A stretch of DNA of 64,000 nucleotides from Ruegeria sp. ANG-R (GCF_000813985.1 NZ_JWLJ01000004.1:310001-374000), one strand, 5' to 3'; shown: positions 52,840 through 63,445, numbered from the stretch's first letter. Program-made: numbers and translations. Notes: a model not told the origin generated them from the letters alone.

Positions 52840-53868
52840 TCACAGCCCTTTGCGGGACTTTTTCTCGTGCATCACGCTGCGCACCATTTTACCGAATGCC
52901 TTGTCGCGCGCGCGTGCCTGCGCCACCGAAGCCGAATTGTGCCGATCCTCACGCCGCAGTTTGCGCCAGCGGTCCAGCCGGGCAGAATCAAGCGCACCAG
53001 AGCTTATCGCTGCCTGTACGGCACAGCCGGGTTCGGTGTCGTGCTGACAATCGGAGAAGCGACAGTTCTGGCTCAGGTCCGAGATGTCCGAGAACACCTC
53101 GTCTACACCGTCTTGCGCGTCCAGCAGGCGTAACGCGCGCATTCCGGGAGTGTCGATCAGCCAGCCGCCATTTCGCATACGACGCAAGGCGCGTGCGGTC
53201 GTTGTGTGCCTGCCGCGCGCGTCGTCTTCCCGAATGTCCGCGGTGGCCTGATCCTGCCCTGTCATTCCGTTGGCCAGCGTCGTTTTGCCAACTCCGGAGG
53301 ACCCCAGCAATGCGCTGGTCTGGCCTTTGGGGCACCATGACAGAACCTGTTCGACATCGGCCTGATCCAGCGCGTTGATCGCCAGAACCGTGAGGAACTG
53401 CGCGAGAGACTGCGCCTGGTCAACATAGGCTCCGGCATCAACGCATGTGTCCGCTTTGGTCAGAACGATCACCGGGTAGCAACCCGCCTGATGGGCCAGC
53501 GCCAGATAGCGCTCAAGCCGGGGCAGGTTGAAATCGGCGTTGCAGGAACTGACGATGAACAGCACGTCCACATTGGCCGCGATCAACTGCGCGGATGCAC
53601 CCGTGCCCGCCGCGCGGCGCTGCAGCACGCTACGCCGATCCAGCAAGCGGTGTACGCGCTGTTTTTCATCAATCAGCACCCAGTCACCGACGGCATATGC
53701 CCCGGTTGATTGATCGGGGGTGAGTAAAGGCATTTCACCCTGCGGGCTCAGCCCGATCAGCCGGTCTCGGTGAACGGCTGCTATGCGTAAGGGTGAACGC
53801 GACGGGTCAGCCGCGTACTGCGCGGCAAAGTGAGAGGACCATCCGAGGTCCGATAGTGAAAGAATCAT
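52840..53868 (-). CDS. rsgA: Ribosome small-subunit-dependent GTPase RsgA
   Basis: The roughly 342-residue ribosome-assembly GTPase has the permuted motif order typical of the family: G4 LTKAD, then G1 GSSGVGKTTL, then G3 DTPGMR. An N-terminal OB fold and a C-terminal zinc site (CRFSDCQHDTEPGC) are seen. It helps mature the 30S subunit. The ATG at 53868 is the family-like start; the open frame runs to 53919. Confidence 0.95.
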   Translation of the reverse strand: MILSLSDLGWSSHFAAQYAADPSRSPLRIAAVHRDRLIGLSPQGEMPLLTPDQSTGAYAVGDWVLIDEKQRVHRLLDRRSVLQRRAAGTGASAQLIAANVDVLFIVSSCNADFNLPRLERYLALAHQAGCYPVIVLTKADTCVDAGAYVDQAQSLAQFLTVLAINALDQADVEQVLSWCPKGQTSALLGSSGVGKTTLANGMTGQDQATADIREDDARGRHTTTARALRRMRNGGWLIDTPGMRALRLLDAQDGVDEVFSDISDLSQNCRFSDCQHDTEPGCAVQAAISSGALDSARLDRWRKLRREDRHNSASVAQARARDKAFGKMVRSVMHEKKSRKGL

Positions 53869-54030
53869 TGGTCTGCCTGTGATCAGAAACAGAAAGTCCG
53901 ACGGACGGCGAACGCGCATCCGTAGGTGATGTATTCAGGCAGTCAGTTGACGTAAAAGGATCAGAACCGGTCTGCCCGAAGGGTCTTTGCTACAATCATA
54001 AAGCCCTCCTGTGGCTAATGGGTTCAAAGT

Positions 54031-54124
54031 GAGAGGTTGGACATCGACCCAAGCGGGGCTCGTTGTGGCTGCTTCCTTCCGGACCTGACCAGGTTGGCGA
54101 GGCGCTCGCCCGCGCCAACCTCTC
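54031..54124 (-). ncRNA. ffs: Small signal recognition particle RNA (4.5S)
   Basis: Read on the minus strand, this is a hairpin RNA of about 94 nt. The end stems are GAGAGGTTGG (at 54124) and CCAACCTCTC (at 54031). The tip carries the Ffh-binding motif GGTCAGGTCCGGAAGGAAGCAGCC in pieces (CAGGTCCGGAAGGAAGCAG). It pairs with Ffh to bring membrane proteins to the Sec site. Confidence 0.96.
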
Positions 54125-54130
54125 AACGCT

Positions 54131-54159
54131 GATATAGGGGGGACATGCGAAAATGGCAA
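54131..54159 (-). promoter_or_regulatory. Promoter of the SRP RNA
   Basis: On the minus strand TTGCCA (54159-54154), a 17-nt spacer and TATATC (54136-54131) lie just before the SRP RNA, placing the start near 54124. Confidence 0.8.
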
Positions 54160-54163
54160 CCCG

Positions 54164-56053
54164 TCAGAAGGTCAGATGGAAGCGCAAAAAACCGTCCGAG
54201 TCAGGGGGCAGACGACGCGGGCGATAGTCTGCCAGTTCCTCCAGATACTTTTGCGCGCCCGGACCGGTGGTCAGGATTGCACTGAGCCCCTGATTTTGCG
54301 TGAAAGAAAACGGTTGCGGAGCGTGTCCCAGCGGATCGGCGGGCAGGATACCCGCCACATAATCATGCAGGATATCGTGAATACGCAGCGTCGGCAGGTC
54401 GATCAGGTCCGGTTGCCGGGAGATCGGAAAGTGACCCCCGCCACTGATACGGAAGTTATTGACCGCGACTACAAACTGCTGGTCGGGCGTGACCGGTCGC
54501 CCATCTAATTTCAGATCGCGAATACGGGAGTGAGCCGGGTCGGTCAGCCGTCCGGCGGAATCGAATCGTGTCGGCTGCGACAGATCGATCCGATAGGTCA
54601 CCCCGTACAAAACGTCGAAATTGTGGCCGGTGCGCTGAGGGTCGCAAAGGGCGACGGGGAAACGCCCGGACAATTGGTTGAACAGCCCGGCGGACATTTC
54701 CAGCCAGTCCCGAACCTGCGATCCTGTGGCCAGCACGGCGCGCAGCTCATTGGGGAAGACACTCAGATCGGCGATATGCCGAGCCGAGACCTCTCCTGCA
54801 GGTATGTCGGTGTAGTAGGTTTTGCCCGCTCGGCCTCCGAACTTCGCGGGGGCAGCAGCCGATAAAACGGGTAAATCCGCCCAGGCCGTATCGACCAGAT
54901 GCGGGCGCAGCGCCGCCGCCTGAGCTGCGGCGCTCAGGGCCAGGCCCCGGTCCGGAACGCAATACGAGAAATAACTATGCAGCGATTGCGTGACAGAGCC
55001 CACTGGTCTGGCCATTCTGGAGCGCGTAGCGCTGTGGCCGCTGTCAAAAATGTCTGTCATGGCGGGGCATTCAGACGTCACTGGGTCGGTTTGATTGATC
55101 GGCCGTGCTTCGACGTGACTTTTGGCAATGTGCCAGCCGCCGTCACGGCGCTGCTGCAACGTCAAATCGATGATCCCCAGATGAGACCCGGCCCACCCCT
55201 GCATGACCACCGGCGTGCCATGAACCAATCCTCGGTCACTGTCGACAAAAGGAAACCCGTCATGTGCCTTGCCGGGCAGAGTCAGGTGGGTATGGCCTGC
55301 GACGATCGCGTCAATCTCATGGAGTTCGGCAAGGGGGATGATAGCGTTCTCCAGCCCCGGTTCAGCCTGTGCCGACCCCAATCCCGTATGTGCAAGGGCC
55401 ACGATCAGGTCACACCCTTGCCGACGCAGGTCTTTCGCAGTGTTTTGCGCAGTGGTAAGGATGTCGGTCACAACGACCTGATCCTGTAGCATGTGGGCCT
55501 CCCACCGGGCGGTCTGGGGCGGCAACACAGACAAGACGCCAATGCGGAGCGGGACGTCCCGACCGTTCACCGAGACCACGCGTCGCAGAATCGCATACGG
55601 TTCCCATCCCGCTTCGGCCCCGTTACTTACCATGTTGCTGCAAATTATCGGGCACGAGGTTTGGCGTGCGAACCGATTGACGAAGTCCAACCCAAATCCG
55701 AAATCGTGATTACCCAATCCGATCGCGTCGTAGCCGAGCGTGTCGAACGCCTTCGACAACGGATGAGCATCCGGTACGGTCTCGGCTGCTCATGTTCCCA
55801 TCGGCGTACCCTGCAGGCTGTCTCCATTGTCAAACAACAGCACAAGCGTGCTATCGCGTCTGGCCTGTTCACGCGCGTCATGGATCAGGCTGGCTGTGCG
55901 GGCAAATCCGACAGCGGGGTCCGGGCGATCTGAATAATAGTCATATGATGTCAGGTGCATATGCAGATCAGAGGTCGCCAGTATACGAATATATGTGCGT
56001 GGCCCGCGCCCCTGATCTTGATGCGATAATTCCTTGGGTTTCAATATTTTCAA
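54164..56053 (-). pseudogene. 2',3'-cyclic-nucleotide phosphodiesterase/3'-nucleotidase-like gene with in-frame TGA
   Basis: Two reading pieces lie in one frame. Residues from 56053 (TTG start) give ILATSDLHMHL and LFDNGDSLQGTPMGT, then TGA at 55790-55792. The same frame then resumes with AAETVPDAHPLSKAFDTLGYDAIGLGNHDF and runs to 54164, through GHTH and the 5'-nucleotidase C-terminal domain. Metal ligands of the phosphoesterase domain are split by the stop. The total of about 630 codons matches the CpdB-like family. No signal peptide is seen. It is probably a recent nonsense mutation or a sequence error. Confidence 0.8.
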
Positions 56054-56222
56054 CTTCTGGCCGTCTAAGTAACAGTGTTTTCACCATGAGGTGGATTTAG
56101 TGCAAATTCCGGGGCAATGCTGCGGTCATTCCACGGCAGGACGAAAATTTGTTTGGCGAATACCCGTTGCACCATCGGCAAAGACGTGGCAGCCCTTTGC
56201 CCGGCACTCAGGAATGGCAGGC

Positions 56223-57206
56223 ATGAAACGCGCAGAACAGGTGACATTCGGCGGCTCGGGATTGGATCGGGCGGGTTTGCTGCGTGGTGATGCAGATAAA
56301 CTGGCGCAGGCTTATGGTGATCCTTCGGCAAAATGCGCGTTGCTGTGGCGGGGTAAGCTGCTGGTTCAGGGGGAAGCGCTGGATCGATTGGCCCTGCTTC
56401 CGATGGGTCACAGGATTTTCGAACAGGGACCGGGAGGCGTGATCGAGGCGCCGGTATTCCTTGGCAAGACGGATGAGGATGCGCCGCTGTTCGCCATGGA
56501 TATCTCGGACTGGGCGGCTGAAGGTCTGGATTTGTCTGGCGTCGGCGATTTTGTGGACCGTACCGAGCAACAGCACCCCGACCTGCCCGAGGGGTATGTC
56601 TTTGCCGAGATGCGGCGGATCATGACGCGCCTCAGCCCGCGCGACGCGGAGCTGGCGGCAACTGCCAAAGCCGTGATCGGCTGGCATGAAACCCACCGGT
56701 TCTGTGCCCGGTGCGGTGCACGCAGCGAGATGTCTCAGGGCGGATGGCAGCGCAGTTGCCCGGCTTGTGGCGGTCAGCATTTCCCGCGTACTGACCCGGT
56801 GGTCATCATGCTGATCACGCATGGCAATTCGGTGCTGATGGGGCGCTCGCCCGGTTGGCCCGAAGGCATGTACTCGCTGCTGGCGGGCTTTGTCGAGCCC
56901 GGTGAAACGCTTGAGGCGGCGGTGCGGCGCGAAGTGATGGAGGAAGCGGGGGTGCCCGTGGGTGATGTCCACTACCTCGCCAGCCAGCCCTGGCCCTTTC
57001 CCGCATCCCTGATGTTCGGTTGTGCGGGCGAGGCGTTGTCGCGCGATATCCAGATCGATCCGGTCGAGATCGAGGACGCGATGTGGGTCACCCGAACCGA
57101 GATGATGCAGGCTTTTGCCGGGGATCATCCCAAGCTGCTACCTGCCCGAAAGGGTGCGATCGCGCATTTTTTGTTGCAACATTGGCTTGCAGACACACTG
57201 GACTGA
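56223..57206 (+). CDS. nudC: NAD(+) diphosphatase NudC
   Basis: This 327-residue Nudix enzyme cleaves NAD(H) and removes NAD caps from RNA. It has a zinc ribbon (CARCGARSE...CPACGGQHFPRTDP), the Nudix box GFVEPGETLEAAVRREVMEEAGV, and the NudC-only signature SQPWPFPASLMFG. The frame is open from 56091. ATG 56223 (MKRAEQ) or 56214 is more likely, and the choice is uncertain. Confidence 0.93.
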   Translation: MKRAEQVTFGGSGLDRAGLLRGDADKLAQAYGDPSAKCALLWRGKLLVQGEALDRLALLPMGHRIFEQGPGGVIEAPVFLGKTDEDAPLFAMDISDWAAEGLDLSGVGDFVDRTEQQHPDLPEGYVFAEMRRIMTRLSPRDAELAATAKAVIGWHETHRFCARCGARSEMSQGGWQRSCPACGGQHFPRTDPVVIMLITHGNSVLMGRSPGWPEGMYSLLAGFVEPGETLEAAVRREVMEEAGVPVGDVHYLASQPWPFPASLMFGCAGEALSRDIQIDPVEIEDAMWVTRTEMMQAFAGDHPKLLPARKGAIAHFLLQHWLADTLD

Positions 57207-57245
57207 CGAGAAACTGAACCCGAACGAGGGCAGAGAAAAGCGAAG

Positions 57246-57713
57246 ATGCAGTTTTCAGCGCAGGAAGATATCGAAGTTCCGATCGACACGGTTTTTACCA
57301 TGGTCTCCGATTTCGAGCGCTTTGAACGCATGGCATTGCGGCGCGGGATTGATGTGAGGCGTGTTTCAGGCTCTGCTATGCCGCAGGCCGGAACCACTTG
57401 GGAAACCGAGTTCAAGATACGTGGCAAGCCGCGCCAGATCACGGTGGTGATGACCGATTGCGATCGGCCTTCACTGATGCGGTTCCAGTCCAGTAGCAAA
57501 GGCATGAATGGTGATACGGTGATTGAGCTTCTGGCACTCTCTCAGCGCCGAACACGCCTTCTTATCGAAACATCACTGGGTGCAAAAACCCTGCCTGCCC
57601 GGCTTTTGCTGCAATCCCTGAAGCTTGGTCAATCCCGGTTCCGGCGGCAATTCCAGACGCGCCTCAGCGAGTTCGCGCGCGAACTGGAGGAACGGCACCT
57701 TCACGGTGTCTGA
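57246..57713 (+). CDS. SRPBCC family protein
   Basis: The 155-residue START/SRPBCC-fold protein begins MQFSAQEDIEVPIDTVFTMVSDFERFE, the usual polyketide_cyc2-like start, and has a hydrophobic-cavity strand pattern. Such proteins bind a hydrophobic ligand; none is evident. It ends 6 nt before the GNAT gene and shares an operon with it. Confidence 0.85.
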   Translation: MQFSAQEDIEVPIDTVFTMVSDFERFERMALRRGIDVRRVSGSAMPQAGTTWETEFKIRGKPRQITVVMTDCDRPSLMRFQSSSKGMNGDTVIELLALSQRRTRLLIETSLGAKTLPARLLLQSLKLGQSRFRRQFQTRLSEFARELEERHLHGV

Positions 57714-57719
57714 CGATGG

Positions 57720-58205
57720 ATGAGCAGCGTGGATAAACCGATCATTCGAACGGCCACCGAAGCGGATGCGGATGGTATTGCCGGGGTTCTGACGGCGCTT
57801 GTTGCCTCCGGAAAACGGAACAAGCCCAGCGATGCTGCTTTTGCTCTGGCGCATTACATCAGCGATCCGGAACGCATCCGGTGCAGCGTTGCGGTGGATT
57901 CTGACGGAGACATTCTGGGCTTTCAGTCATTGAAGCTTGCTACCAAAAACAACCTCTATGGGGTTGCTGTCGGTTGGGGCATCATCGGTACACATATAAA
58001 ACCGGCTGCTGCAAGATGCGGCGTAGGTCGGGAGTTGTTCAAATCCTCTCTGCAAGCTGCACAGCAGAGGGGATTGACCGCGATAGATGCGACGATCGGG
58101 GCCCACAACTCTGAGGGCCTTGGCTATTATGAGACCATGGGATTTCGCGACTACCGCCGGATGGAGGGCGCGATATGCAAGGTCTTTCGTATTTCCGGGG
58201 CATGA
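57720..58205 (+). CDS. GNAT family N-acetyltransferase
   Basis: The 161-residue GNAT protein begins IIRTATEADADGIAGVLTALV. The acetyl-CoA loop is RCGVGRELFKSSLQAAQQRG, and YYETMGFRDYRR is in the C-terminal part. It transfers acetyl from acetyl-CoA to an amine of unknown identity. It lies between SRPBCC and CPT-type genes. Confidence 0.9.
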   Translation: MSSVDKPIIRTATEADADGIAGVLTALVASGKRNKPSDAAFALAHYISDPERIRCSVAVDSDGDILGFQSLKLATKNNLYGVAVGWGIIGTHIKPAAARCGVGRELFKSSLQAAQQRGLTAIDATIGAHNSEGLGYYETMGFRDYRRMEGAICKVFRISGA

Positions 58206-58246
58206 AGCGCCCCATGATACCTATCACGTTTGAGCAGCCTTGCTGA

Positions 58247-58798
58247 ATGTCACAGATCATCTTTCTCCACGGCGCGTCCAGCAGCGGCAAGACCACTCTG
58301 GCCCGTGCGCTTCAATTGAAAGCGGAGGTGCCATTCTGGCACATCTCAATCGATCATCTGCGGGATTCGGGCGTGCTGCCCATGCAAAGGTTCCAAAGAG
58401 GTGATTTCGATTGGTCAGCAGAGCGTGCCAGAACCTTCGAAGGGTTTCACGCTTCGCTGGCGGCTTACGCAAACGCAGGCAATAATCTGATCATCGAGCA
58501 CATTCTCGATACACCGGGATGGATTGAGGCGCTGAAACAGGGCCTGACAGATCACGACGTTTTGTTCGTCGGGGTGCATTGCCCAATCGAGCTCCTCAAC
58601 CAAAGAGAGACAGCGCGCGGTGATCGCAAGCCCGGAAGCGCGGCCAGGGACCAACAGACGATCCACCGGGGCAGAGTCTATGATCTGCAGGTCCACGCGC
58701 CGGATGGCATTGAGGTGAATGTCGATCTCATCCTCGACGCGTGGCGCAGCGGGACGCGGATATCCGAATTCGCCTCTCGGCATTCGTCAAAGGTGTGA
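58247..58798 (+). CDS. Chloramphenicol phosphotransferase-like P-loop protein
   Basis: The 183-residue CPT-type kinase has Walker A FLHGASSSGKTTLARAL and SIDHLRDSG carrying the general-base Asp position of CPT. RGDRKPGSAARDQ is a likely lid. In Streptomyces, CPT phosphorylates chloramphenicol. Here it may phosphorylate another hydroxyl compound. It ends 2 nt from the convergent pheA stop. Confidence 0.85.
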   Translation: MSQIIFLHGASSSGKTTLARALQLKAEVPFWHISIDHLRDSGVLPMQRFQRGDFDWSAERARTFEGFHASLAAYANAGNNLIIEHILDTPGWIEALKQGLTDHDVLFVGVHCPIELLNQRETARGDRKPGSAARDQQTIHRGRVYDLQVHAPDGIEVNVDLILDAWRSGTRISEFASRHSSKV

Positions 58799-58799
58799 G

Positions 58800-59633
58800 C
58801 TACCCGCGGGGCTGCGCCGCCGGGTAGACGCCAAGCACCTCCACATTTGTGGTGAAGTGCTCTAGCTCATCCATCGCCAGTTGCACGTTCCGGTCATCCG
58901 GGTGGCCAACGATATCTGCATAGAACTGAGTCGCCGTGAAGGACCCATCGACCATGTAGCTTTCCAGCTTGGTCATGTTGATGCCGTTGGTGGCGAACCC
59001 GCCCATCGCCTTGTACAGCGCCGCCGGAATGTTGCGGACCTGAAAGACAAAGCTGGTGATCATGCCGTGATCACCGCGCCGCGATTCGTCTGCTTCTCGC
59101 GACATCACCAGAAAGCGGGTCGTGTTGTCGCCCTGATCCTCAATGTGGCGGGCCAGAATGTTGAGGCCATATATCTCACCCGCCAGTTCGCTGGCCAAGG
59201 CTGCGGAGTGTTTATCGCCAATCTCGGCCACCTCGCGCGCGGCACGGGCGTTGTCTGGGCTGACCCTGCCGCGAATACCGTGCTGTTTCAGAAAGCCCGC
59301 ACATTGCGGCAGCAGTACGAGGTGGGAATGCGCTTCGGTGATGTCGTCCAGCGTAGCGCCCGGCACACCCAGCACATTGATATGCACGCGCACAAACGCT
59401 TCGTCGATGATGTGCAGGCCGCTATGTGGCAACAGGCGATGGATATCCGCGACACGGCCATAGGTGGTGTTTTCGACCGGCAGCATTGCCAGATCGGCTT
59501 CGCCCGAGCGTACCGATTCGATCACATCCTCGAATGTGCGGCAGGGCAGGGCGTCCATATCGGGGCGTGCATTGCGGCAAGCTTCATGACTGTAGGCGCC
59601 GGGTTCCCCCTGAAAGGCTATGCGGTTGGTCAT
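58800..59633 (-). CDS. pheA: Prephenate dehydratase
   Basis: This 277-residue enzyme converts prephenate to phenylpyruvate for phenylalanine. The PDT domain carries IAFQGEPGAYSHEA, LPVENTTYGRV and the catalytic TTRFLV in DNTTRFLVMSR. A C-terminal ACT domain follows (ALYKAMGGFATNGINMTKLESY). It has no chorismate mutase part. ATG 59633 (MTNRIAF) fits the family; an open extension with TTG to 59654 is not needed. Confidence 0.95.
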   Translation of the reverse strand: MTNRIAFQGEPGAYSHEACRNARPDMDALPCRTFEDVIESVRSGEADLAMLPVENTTYGRVADIHRLLPHSGLHIIDEAFVRVHINVLGVPGATLDDITEAHSHLVLLPQCAGFLKQHGIRGRVSPDNARAAREVAEIGDKHSAALASELAGEIYGLNILARHIEDQGDNTTRFLVMSREADESRRGDHGMITSFVFQVRNIPAALYKAMGGFATNGINMTKLESYMVDGSFTATQFYADIVGHPDDRNVQLAMDELEHFTTNVEVLGVYPAAQPRG

Positions 59634-59754
59634 TTGGTCGTTTCCGTGCAACAAGTTCTTGATTTGGGCGTTTAGTCGCGGTGTCTATACCTTGCCTCTT
59701 CTCAGGGGAAGCCTTAGACACCCCGCAGACAGCTGAAATGGACTCGCGATCAAA

Positions 59755-60264
59755 ATGTTCGACACGATGACAGTTACCAAGGCCGCAGCAGGCCTGTTTG
59801 GCACCTTCCTTGTGCTGCTTCTGGCAAAATGGGGGGCGGATATCCTCTATAGCTCGGATAGCCATCATGCTGAGGCTTCCTACGTTATCGAATCCGAAAG
59901 CTCGGGCGAAAGCGCTGACGGCGAAGAGGTGGTCTTCGAAGAGATTCTGGCAGCAGCCGATCCAGAAAAAGGCGCGAAGGTCTTCCGCAAGTGTACCGCC
60001 TGCCACAAGCTGGAAGATGGCGCGAACGGCACCGGCCCTTACCTGTATGGTGTCGTAGACCGCCCGGTTGCATCAGCCAAAGGGTTCACCGGGTACTCGG
60101 CCTCGATGCAGGCGCATGGCGGCAACTGGACGCCCGAAGCGCTTGATGCATTCCTGACAAAGCCCAGCAGCTATATCTCGGGCACATCCATGAGCTTTGC
60201 CGGCCTGAAGAAGCCGCAGGATCGCGCCGATCTGATTGCTTATCTGCAGACCATCGGCAATTGA
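59755..60264 (+). CDS. Membrane-anchored cytochrome c (CycM-like)
   Basis: The 169-residue protein has one N-terminal helix (AAGLFGTFLVLLLAKWGADILY) as an anchor, an acidic linker and a class I cytochrome c domain. The heme site is CTACHK and the axial Met lies in SGTSMSFAGLKK. It resembles the membrane cytochrome that links the bc1 complex to the oxidase in Rhodobacterales. It is divergent from pheA, with a strong terminator after it. Confidence 0.93.
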   Translation: MFDTMTVTKAAAGLFGTFLVLLLAKWGADILYSSDSHHAEASYVIESESSGESADGEEVVFEEILAAADPEKGAKVFRKCTACHKLEDGANGTGPYLYGVVDRPVASAKGFTGYSASMQAHGGNWTPEALDAFLTKPSSYISGTSMSFAGLKKPQDRADLIAYLQTIGN

Positions 60265-60289
60265 TCTATTGATCATACGGGACGATTTC

Positions 60290-60323
60290 AAAGCCGCTGC
60301 CTCGCGCAGCGGCTTTATTTTTT
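60290..60323 (+). terminator. Intrinsic terminator after cytochrome c gene
   Basis: AAAGCCGCTGC (60290-60300), loop CTCGC and GCAGCGGCTTT (60306-60316) are followed by ATTTTTT. Confidence 0.95.
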
Positions 60324-60336
60324 GTCTGAGAAGAAC

Positions 60337-60364
60337 TTCACAAAGCGTTCACGCATTCTAAACT
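60337..60364 (+). promoter_or_regulatory. Candidate promoter of the yej operon
   Basis: TTCACA (60337-60342), a 16-nt spacer and TAAACT (60359-60364) lie about 40 nt before the yejA ATG. Confidence 0.5.
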
Positions 60365-60405
60365 TGCAACTGACGGTGCTGGACCTTTAGCTGGCGGGCA
60401 CAACA

Positions 60406-62349
60406 ATGAAGATGACAAAAATTCAGAGGACGAGCCTTATGAACCCCCTTGTGCCCGCGATGCGCCTTACCCGAATTCACACTTGGGCTGCGGTCTTTGG
60501 GATTTCTGCTGCGATTGCGCTGGGTGGAGCAGGTCGTGCCAGCGCCACTGAGGAAGGGGTCACACGCAGCCACGGTTATTCCTACTTCGGGAATCTGGAT
60601 TACCCGGCTGATTACCCGCATCTGAACTACGTCAACCCGGATGCGCCGAAGGGCGGGGAGTTGTCATTGTCGGGATCGGGTACGTTTGATTCCCTTAACC
60701 CTTACTCGCGAAAAGGGCGGGCCGGGGCTTTGACCACGCTTCAATATGACTCGCTGATCGACAGCACCGCCGACAGCGTTGGCCAGTATTACGGAATTAT
60801 CGCTGAAAGCCTGGAGTATGACGAAGGGCGCAATTACGTGATCTTCCACATGCGACCCGAAGCGACGTTCTGGGATGGCACGCCGGTTACAGCCGAAGAT
60901 GTGGTCTACAGTCATCGCTTGTTCATAGAACAGGGGCTGCCGTCCTATGCGCAAGCCGTTGGGCGCATGGTCACCGGCGCTGAAGCGCTGGATGATCATA
61001 CCGTCAAATTCACCTTCAGCCCGGATGTAACGCGGCGTGGGTTGATCGAAACGGTTGGCTCGACCCCGGTCTTCTCAAAGGCGTGGTTTGAAGCGGATGA
61101 AAGCCGCCGCCTGGATGAACCCAGGCTTGAGGTCGCGGTGGGGTCCGGCCCCTACAAGCTGGACAGCTACGACATCAACCGCCGCATCGTATACAAGCGC
61201 CGCGATGACTATTGGGGCAAGGATCTGCCTATCAACGTGGGCCGTCACAACTACGATACCGTCCGGATCGAATACTTCGCCGATCAGACCGCCGCGTTCG
61301 AAGGGTTCAAGGCGGGTGAGTATACCATGCGGGTCGAAAGCGACCCTAAGCTCTGGGCTTCAAGTTATGATTTCCCGAAGCTCAGCGAAGGTGTTGTGGT
61401 GCGGGATGAGATCGTCGATGGCAGCCCGCCGACACCGTCCGGTTTTGTGTTCAACCTGGGGAAACCGCAGTTTGCAGACAAAAATGTGCGCAAGGCGCTG
61501 GCATTGGCGTTCAACTTTGAATGGGCGAATGAATCGCTGTTGTTCGGTCTGAATTCGCCGCGCAGCTCATTTGTGCAAGATACCCATCTTGAGGCGGCTG
61601 GCGTTCCAGAGGGCGCGGAACTCGCTTTCCTGGAATCTCTCGGAGACGTGGTGCCCGCAGAGCTGTTCAGTGAACCTGCGCTTGTTGTGCACGAGTCCAA
61701 CCCGGCCAGATTGAATGACCGGCGCAATCTGCGGAAAGCGTCGAAACTGCTGGATGAGGCCGGATGGGCTGTGGGCGAAGGCAATCTGCGCCGAAATTCC
61801 GAGGGGCAGACGCTAAGGGTCAACATTCCCTACGCGTCAAGTATGCCGACCTCGACCGCTACGATGATCGAAACCTATGTGCAGAACCTGCAATCGATTG
61901 GGGTGGACGCTTCGGCAGAGAAGGTAGACCCCTCTCAGTTCACGCTGCGGCGGCGCGAACGGGACTACGACATGGTGTACTCGAACCGTTACGGCTCGTT
62001 CCTGTCGACAGGGGGTGGTCTGAGCCAGATGTATGGATCGGAAGAAGCCGCTTTCAGCCTGTTCAATCCGGCAGGTCTTGCCAGCCCTTTGGTGGATGCG
62101 GTGATCGAAGCGTCATTTGACACCACAAATCAGGCCGAACAGGATGCGGCGCTGATGGCGCTGGATCGCGCCTTGCGTTATGAGTTCTTCGTCATCCCTG
62201 ATGGGTATGTGGCGGATTACTGGACGGCTTACTACGACATGTATGAATATCCCGAAAACCTCCCTCCCTTCGCGCTCGGGTATCTCGACCTATGGTGGGT
62301 CAACCCCGAGAAAGAAGCCGAACTGAAAGCGAAAGGCGCGCTGCGATAA
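60406..62349 (+). CDS. yejA: Peptide ABC transporter substrate-binding protein (YejA-like)
   Basis: This 647-residue periplasmic family-5 binding protein has a signal peptide to about residue 48 ([11 protein letters not shown]) and typical strands ([37 protein letters not shown]). YejA-type proteins bring oligopeptides, including microcin C, to YejBEF. The first ATG (60406) is taken, but Met12 at 60439 with AGAGGA upstream would give a more usual signal peptide. yejB begins 1 nt after its stop. Confidence 0.92.
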   Translation: MKMTKIQRTSLMNPLVPAMRLTRIHTWAAVFGISAAIALGGAGRASATEEGVTRSHGYSYFGNLDYPADYPHLNYVNPDAPKGGELSLSGSGTFDSLNPYSRKGRAGALTTLQYDSLIDSTADSVGQYYGIIAESLEYDEGRNYVIFHMRPEATFWDGTPVTAEDVVYSHRLFIEQGLPSYAQAVGRMVTGAEALDDHTVKFTFSPDVTRRGLIETVGSTPVFSKAWFEADESRRLDEPRLEVAVGSGPYKLDSYDINRRIVYKRRDDYWGKDLPINVGRHNYDTVRIEYFADQTAAFEGFKAGEYTMRVESDPKLWASSYDFPKLSEGVVVRDEIVDGSPPTPSGFVFNLGKPQFADKNVRKALALAFNFEWANESLLFGLNSPRSSFVQDTHLEAAGVPEGAELAFLESLGDVVPAELFSEPALVVHESNPARLNDRRNLRKASKLLDEAGWAVGEGNLRRNSEGQTLRVNIPYASSMPTSTATMIETYVQNLQSIGVDASAEKVDPSQFTLRRRERDYDMVYSNRYGSFLSTGGGLSQMYGSEEAAFSLFNPAGLASPLVDAVIEASFDTTNQAEQDAALMALDRALRYEFFVIPDGYVADYWTAYYDMYEYPENLPPFALGYLDLWWVNPEKEAELKAKGALR

Positions 62350-62350
62350 G

Positions 62351-63445
62351 ATGGGCGCCTATATCCTAAGACGCCTGCTGCTGGTCATTCCGACCCTTCT
62401 GGGCATCATGATCGTTAATTTCACGCTGGTGCAGTTCGTTCCCGGCGGGCCGATCGAACAGATCATCGCTCAGATCGAAGGTCAGGGTGATGTCTTTGCC
62501 GGCTTTGCCGGCGGTGGTGACGCCGGGGCGGGTGCAGAGACTGCGGGTGGCGCATTTGACGACAAATATGTCGGAGCGCGCGGCCTTCCGCCCGAGTTCA
62601 TCGCGGAGCTGGAGAAGGAGTTCGGCTTCGACAAACCACCGCTTGAACGCTTCCTGGGTATGATGTGGAACTATTTGACGCTGGACTTTGGCGAAAGCTA
62701 CTTCCGCTCGATCAGCGTGATTGATCTGGTGCTGGAAAAGATGCCTGTTTCGATTTCGCTGGGCTTGTGGTCAACGCTGATCGCCTATCTGGTGTCGATC
62801 CCGCTGGGTATTCGCAAGGCCGTCAGGGATGGATCGCGGTTCGACACCTGGACCAGCGGTATGATTATCGTGGCCTATGCCATCCCCGGTTTTCTGTTCG
62901 CCATTCTGCTGCTGGTTCTGTTTGCTGGTGGTTCGTATTGGCAAATCTTCCCTCTGCGCGGGCTGACCTCGGACAATTGGGACAGCCTCAGCTTGTTTGG
63001 CAAGATCACCGACTATTTCTGGCATATCGCATTGCCAATCATCGCGCTGACGATATCGGCCTTTGCGACGCTGACGCTGCTGACCAAGAACTCGTTCCTG
63101 GACGAGATCAAAAAGCAATACGTCATGACCGCCCGCGCCAAGGGGCTGAGCGAAAGCAAGGTGTTGTACGGCCATGTTTTCCGCAACGCGATGCTGATCG
63201 TGATCGCAGGTTTCCCGGCGGTGTTCATCGGGGTGTTCTTCGGCGGCTCGATCATCATCGAGACCATCTTCTCGCTGGACGGTCTGGGCCGATTGGGTTT
63301 CGAGGCCGCAGTGGCCCGTGATTATCCGGTGATCTTCGGCACGCTGTTCATCTTTGGCCTGATGGGGCTGGTCGTCGGCATCATCAGCGATCTGATGTAT
63401 GTGCTGGTCGACCCGCGCATCGATTTCGAAAAACGGGAGGGGTAA
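62351..63445 (+). CDS. yejB: Peptide ABC transporter permease (YejB-like)
   Basis: This 364-residue inner-membrane permease has the DppB-type start ([34 protein letters not shown]) and the EAA loop near [25 protein letters not shown] long periplasmic loop follows helix 1, as in YejB. It is directly coupled to yejA and to the next permease. Confidence 0.95.
   Translation: MGAYILRRLLLVIPTLLGIMIVNFTLVQFVPGGPIEQIIAQIEGQGDVFAGFAGGGDAGAGAETAGGAFDDKYVGARGLPPEFIAELEKEFGFDKPPLERFLGMMWNYLTLDFGESYFRSISVIDLVLEKMPVSISLGLWSTLIAYLVSIPLGIRKAVRDGSRFDTWTSGMIIVAYAIPGFLFAILLLVLFAGGSYWQIFPLRGLTSDNWDSLSLFGKITDYFWHIALPIIALTISAFATLTLLTKNSFLDEIKKQYVMTARAKGLSESKVLYGHVFRNAMLIVIAGFPAVFIGVFFGGSIIIETIFSLDGLGRLGFEAAVARDYPVIFGTLFIFGLMGLVVGIISDLMYVLVDPRIDFEKREG

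Noticed and set aside
55760..55800. Frameshift in the nucleotidase gene
   Set aside because: At first the two pieces look shifted, but writing out the codons shows both are in one frame with only TGA between them.
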